Shown here piece by piece: positions 15,126 through 17,931 of a stretch of DNA of 17,931 nt. The DNA is from Caryophanales bacterium UBA7581. GTDB lineage: Bacteria; Bacillota_I; Bacilli_A; RFN20; CAG-826. The notes below the pieces were generated by a model. That model saw nothing but the letters and a program-made list of their open reading frames with translations, was not told the DNA's origin and did not search any database. The stretch lies in the NCBI GenBank assembly GCA_002477825.1, contig DLKT01000046.1, positions 24,536 through 42,466 of the forward strand, read 5' to 3'. The position numbers and the translations under genes are program-made. Positions within the stretch are counted from its first letter, which is position 1. Each line of letters opens with the position of its first letter.

Positions 15126-15158
15126 ATTTTTCTTCCTTTCTATCATAAAATAATTCTA

Positions 15159-15176
15159 TTCAAAGTATACTTTGAA
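15159..15176. promoter_or_regulatory. Perfect 18-bp palindrome, probable operator
   Basis: TTCAAAGTATACTTTGAA is identical on both strands. It covers the -10 box of the GH13 promoter and lies between the divergent GH13 and feoA genes. This is the form expected of a dimeric repressor site (GntR, LacI or similar). It does not match the CcpA cre consensus. No regulator gene is in the window. Confidence 0.7.
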
Positions 15177-15192
15177 ACCATTCTACTTTCAA
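15164..15192 (-). promoter_or_regulatory. Promoter of the GH13 gene
   Basis: On the minus strand, -35 TTGAAA (15187-15192) is followed after exactly 17 bp by -10 TATACT (15164-15169). Transcription should start near 15157, about 30 bases before the ATG at 15125. Confidence 0.8.
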
Positions 15193-15248
15193 TAGTTCTA
15201 CTTCTTTTATCTCTTTACGTATAGATAATATGTATAGGAGCTCTATCA

Positions 15249-15491
15249 ATGAACAAAAATCAACGCACTTTACTAGCGGTAAAAAAAGGAGAATGTATTC
15301 AAATTAAAGAAATTCATGAACAAGGAGATTTAAAAAGAAGATTATTGGAACTAGGTTTAACTAAAGGTACCAAGGTACGTGTTTTACGCGTAGCGCCTTT
15401 TCAAAATGAAATGGCAATTTATTTCCGTCATTATGAATTATGTTTACCTCGCTCCATTTTAAACGCGATTATTGTGGAGAATGAACAATGA
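15249..15491 (+). CDS. feoA: FeoA, ferrous iron transport accessory protein
   Basis: An 80-residue cytoplasmic SH3-like protein that assists FeoB. Hallmarks are the L-L-A-V-K-K-G-E opening, the central L-K-R-R-L-L-E-L-G-L-T-K-G-T-K-V-R-V-L segment (29-47) and the late L-P-R-S-I-L-N-A-I-I-V strand. AGGAG (15236-15240) is 8 bases before the ATG. Its TGA overlaps the feoB ATG (ATGA), so the two are translationally coupled. The promoter should lie in 15177-15235; a weak TAGATAATAT is present, but I see no clear -35 and no convincing Fur box. Confidence 0.93.
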   Translation: MNKNQRTLLAVKKGECIQIKEIHEQGDLKRRLLELGLTKGTKVRVLRVAPFQNEMAIYFRHYELCLPRSILNAIIVENEQ

Positions 15492-17314
15492 ATATCGCAT
15501 TGGTAGGTAATCCAAATTCCGGGAAATCAACACTTTTTAGTGCTTTAACAAAAACACATCAAACGATTGGAAATTTTCCAGGCGTTACGATTGAGAAAAA
15601 AGAAGGAAGAATAGAAGAAACCCATCATCACATCATTGATCTACCAGGAACATATTCATTATTTCCTTATTCAAAAGAAGAGGAAATTACAGCTGATTAT
15701 TTAAATAATGAAAAAATTGATGTGATTTTCAATGTGATAGATGGAACATGTTTAGAAAGAAGTTTATTTTTAACAACGCAATTATTATCTTTGGAAAAAA
15801 GAGTAATTGTTGTAATAACAATGGAAGACTGCTTTAAAAAAGAAAAAATAAGCTTTAACAAAAAGAAACTAGAGGCGCTTTTGGGTGTTGACGTCATCGT
15901 TATTTCTAGAAAAAATACAAAATCTTTAGATGAATTAATCAATAAAATAGAAAAGGAAAGCGCAATAAAAGAACCTAAATTTGCTTTTTTTCCTTCGAAA
16001 GATGAAAAAGAAATTGAAAAGCAATATCAAATGATTGAGCAAATAACAAAAGAAGTTTATCAAAAAGAAGAAAATGTAAAAACATGGTCATCGCGGCTAG
16101 ATGATTTCTTTTTACATCCTTTTTTTGCCATACCTATTTTTATACTTGTTATGGTAAGCATGTACGCTTTTGTTATTTTAGTCGTAGGAAATGGTGTAAC
16201 GCCACTTTTAGAAACTGGCTTAAGTTCAGCGTTAGAAAAGCTTTCTTTTCTTTTAGAACAAAATAACATTCAACCATGGCTCAATAGTTTATTCGTTCAT
16301 GGCGTTTTAGGAAGTGTAGGAAGTATGCTTTGTTTTCTTCCTGAATTAATTGCTCTTTTCTTTTTTATCGCCTTTTTAGAAAATACGGGATATTTAGCAC
16401 GTATTTCTTTTATTCTTGATGGTTTATTACAAAAGGTGTCATTAAGCGGAAAAACAATGATCCCTTTTTTAGTGGGAAGTGGTTGTAGTGTTCCCGGCAT
16501 CATGATTACAAGAACCATTCCCTCAATGGAAGAAAGAGAAAAAGCGATTGTTTTAACGCCCTTTGTCCCTTGTAGTGCAAAACTTCCTATTATCGTTCTT
16601 TTTGCTAGCCATATTTTTTATGAAAAACGTTTTTTCTTTGTTATCTCTTTATATTTACTAGCGATTTTATTCATTTTGATTTACGCATTCATCTTCAAAA
16701 AGTTTTTTCAAAAAAGTCATACTTCTGAATTCTTTATTGAGCTACCTAAATATCATTGGCCGAATCTAAAATATATAGCGTATGATGTCTATGAAAAAGG
16801 AAAAAGTTTTATTAAAAAAACGATGAGCATTGTTTTACTTTGCTCCATATTTGTATGGTTTTTATCTTCTTTTTCTTGGAATTTGACTTATGGTATCCCT
16901 ATTGAAAAATCTATTTTATCCGATTTAGGAAGATTATTTTCATGGCTTTTTTATCCGATGGTAGGAGAAAATTCTTGGGCACTTACGGTATCCGCATTTC
17001 AAGGTATTATTGCCAAAGAACAAGTTGTTTCTTCTTTACGAATGATTGCGGGTTTAGATTCTTCTTTAGGAGATGAAAGCATCTTTTTATCTTCTGTTTT
17101 TTCCATGTTTCAAAGTAAAAGTGCAGCATATGCCTATATTTTATTTATTCTTTTTAGTGCTCCTTGCATCAGCGCAATCGCGGCGATGAAAAAAGAATTA
17201 GGAAGCACGAAAAAAACCATAAAATATCTAATTTTTCAAACCGTTCTAGCTTTTCTTTTATCTTATCTAGCTTTTGGTATTGGAAGCATGATAGAAGGCG
17301 CTTTATCTTCTTAA
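15488..17314 (+). CDS. feoB: FeoB, ferrous iron transporter with GTPase domain
   Basis: 608 residues, at the short end for FeoB. The N-terminal G domain has G1 G-N-P-N-S-G-K-S-T (7-15), G2 Thr34 in P-G-V-T, G3 D-L-P-G (51-54) and G4 T-M-E-D (111-114). G4 has Thr where FeoB proteins usually have Asn; T-x-x-D variants exist in other GTPase families, so this need not be inactivating. The membrane part keeps the FeoB gate signatures: G-S-G-C-S-V-P-G-I-M, then P-C-S-A-K-L-P-I, and in the second half F-Q-G-I-I-A-K-E-Q-V-V and A-P-C-I-S-A-I-A-A-M-K-K-E-L-G-S. It imports Fe2+. No FeoC follows. A 74-base gap with no clear terminator separates it from the MazG-like gene, so some read-through is possible. 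Confidence 0.96.
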   Translation: MNIALVGNPNSGKSTLFSALTKTHQTIGNFPGVTIEKKEGRIEETHHHIIDLPGTYSLFPYSKEEEITADYLNNEKIDVIFNVIDGTCLERSLFLTTQLLSLEKRVIVVITMEDCFKKEKISFNKKKLEALLGVDVIVISRKNTKSLDELINKIEKESAIKEPKFAFFPSKDEKEIEKQYQMIEQITKEVYQKEENVKTWSSRLDDFFLHPFFAIPIFILVMVSMYAFVILVVGNGVTPLLETGLSSALEKLSFLLEQNNIQPWLNSLFVHGVLGSVGSMLCFLPELIALFFFIAFLENTGYLARISFILDGLLQKVSLSGKTMIPFLVGSGCSVPGIMITRTIPSMEEREKAIVLTPFVPCSAKLPIIVLFASHIFYEKRFFFVISLYLLAILFILIYAFIFKKFFQKSHTSEFFIELPKYHWPNLKYIAYDVYEKGKSFIKKTMSIVLLCSIFVWFLSSFSWNLTYGIPIEKSILSDLGRLFSWLFYPMVGENSWALTVSAFQGIIAKEQVVSSLRMIAGLDSSLGDESIFLSSVFSMFQSKSAAYAYILFILFSAPCISAIAAMKKELGSTKKTIKYLIFQTVLAFLLSYLAFGIGSMIEGALSS

Positions 17315-17388
17315 AAAACTTTTTATTTTTCTCTTGTTTCTTTTTAACAAATGCTAGAAAATAGAAACGAGGAGTTGAAATACGTTTT

Positions 17389-17718
17389 ATGGAAAAATTA
17401 AATGAATATCAAGAAGCGGCTTATAGCTTTGCTAGTGAAGAAGGAAGAAAAAATCCTGTTTTAAATGGAGTATTGGGGTTGACTGGAGAATCAGGAGAAT
17501 GTGCGGACATTGTAAAAAAATCCCTTTTCCAAGGTCATGATTTAAATCAAGAAAAATTAATGGATGAATTAGGTGACGTCATGTGGTATGTGGCTTTAAC
17601 CGCAAAAGGCTTAGGCTATACATTAGAAGATATCGCTAATCACAATATTGAAAAATTATCTTCTCGTTATCCTACAGGACATTTCCGCAAAGAAGATTCT
17701 ATTCATCGTAAAAAATAA
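17389..17718 (+). CDS. MazG-like nucleotide pyrophosphohydrolase
   Basis: A 109-residue all-alpha NTP pyrophosphohydrolase. The metal-binding pattern is E-S-G-E (34-37) in G-L-T-G-E-S-G-E-C-A-D and D-E-L-G-D (59-63) before V-M-W-Y-V-A, as in single-domain MazG-like enzymes that hydrolyse (d)NTPs to monophosphates and pyrophosphate, probably cleaning non-standard nucleotides. The nearest good ribosome site, GAGGAG (17369-17374), is 14 bases upstream of the ATG, longer than usual, but no better in-frame start exists. It converges on the HAD phosphatase gene with no space between the stop codons and no clear terminator. Confidence 0.88.
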   Translation: MEKLNEYQEAAYSFASEEGRKNPVLNGVLGLTGESGECADIVKKSLFQGHDLNQEKLMDELGDVMWYVALTAKGLGYTLEDIANHNIEKLSSRYPTGHFRKEDSIHRKK

Positions 17719-17931
17719 TTAAAATAATTCAGGATGTTGCTTTTTTAAATAATCAAATATGCCATCTTGGCTAGAAGTAAGGGAAGTGAAAAGCTTTCCT
17801 TTTTTTAATAAATCTTCTTTAGAGTTACACATATAAACGCCTTCATCCGCTATTTCTAACATACTCACATCATTATAATTATCACCGAAAGCAATCGTGT
17901 AGAGAGAAGGTAAATGAAGTTCATCTTTTAA
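17719..17931 (-). CDS. Cof-type HAD phosphatase, C-terminal part (partial at window edge)
   Basis: The minus-strand frame is open from the window end to the TAA at 17719-17721, giving the last 70 residues. F-G-D-N-Y-N-D-V-S-M-L (15-25 of the visible part) is HAD motif IV, the G-D-x-x-N-D that binds Mg2+. It is followed by the usual A-D-E-G-V-Y-M-C-N-S-K-E-D-L and an S-Q-D-G-I-F-D-Y-L-K-K end, typical of Cof/YwpJ sugar- or nucleotide-phosphate phosphatases. The N-terminal nucleophile motif lies outside the window, so the substrate class cannot be judged. Confidence 0.85.
   Translation of the reverse strand, partial: LKDELHLPSLYTIAFGDNYNDVSMLEIADEGVYMCNSKEDLLKKGKLFTSLTSSQDGIFDYLKKQHPELF

Noticed and set aside
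15177..15240. Fur box upstream of feoA
   Set aside because: Only scattered GATAAT-like bases; no 19-bp palindromic Fur site can be read.

Overview
The window looks like chromosome from a low-GC Gram-positive (Firmicutes/Bacilli-like, probably a gut-associated uncultured lineage). Evidence: strong A/T bias, TTA-rich leucine codons, Gram-positive Shine-Dalgarno sequences (AAAGGAG, GGAGG), SipW-type signal peptidase with TasA/camelysin-like substrates, and short intrinsic terminators. UGA is used as a stop (nudF, feoA), so this is not a code-4 Mollicute. I cannot name the species.

Layout. 1-1164: the 3' end of an unrecognised membrane-linked protein, a terminator, and a multi-pass DUF898-like membrane protein. 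1183-2094 (-): a serine alpha/beta hydrolase of the monoacylglycerol-lipase type. 2274-6669 (+): a tight operon of glutamine-dependent NAD+ synthetase, a Nudix ADP-ribose pyrophosphatase and an ABC exporter. The NAD synthetase carries an extra N-terminal Phd/YefM antitoxin-like domain, and its promoter has a TTGTACAA palindrome at the expected start of transcription.

6736-11322 (+): an accessory surface operon. It encodes a membrane-anchored small protein, a SipW-type signal peptidase, a membrane protein with a basic C-terminal domain, and two proteins with SipW-type signal peptides. The last of these ends in a predicted beta-helix passenger whose codon usage differs sharply from its own N-terminal half. 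11435-13083 (+): a surface lipoprotein with two InlB-type repeats and BspA-like leucine-rich repeats. Both surface units start from promoters with the same unusual build: TTGACA, nine bases, ten consecutive G, then the -10 box. The 19-bp spacer is two longer than optimal. This is the classic form of a slippage-driven phase-variable promoter, and I consider it the main discovery candidate: two neighbouring surface modules, each behind its own G-tract switch.

13135-15125 (-): a small unrecognised gene and a neopullulanase-like GH13 protein in which the catalytic nucleophile Asp is replaced by Ser. Its promoter (TTGAAA-17-TATACT) is overlapped by a perfect 18-bp palindrome. 15249-17314 (+): feoA-feoB ferrous iron uptake. 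17389-17718 (+): a MazG-like pyrophosphohydrolase. 17719-17931 (-): the C-terminal end of a Cof-type HAD phosphatase, cut by the window edge. No tRNA, rRNA, CRISPR array, transposase or prophage gene was seen, and no gene-free stretch exceeds 300 bases.
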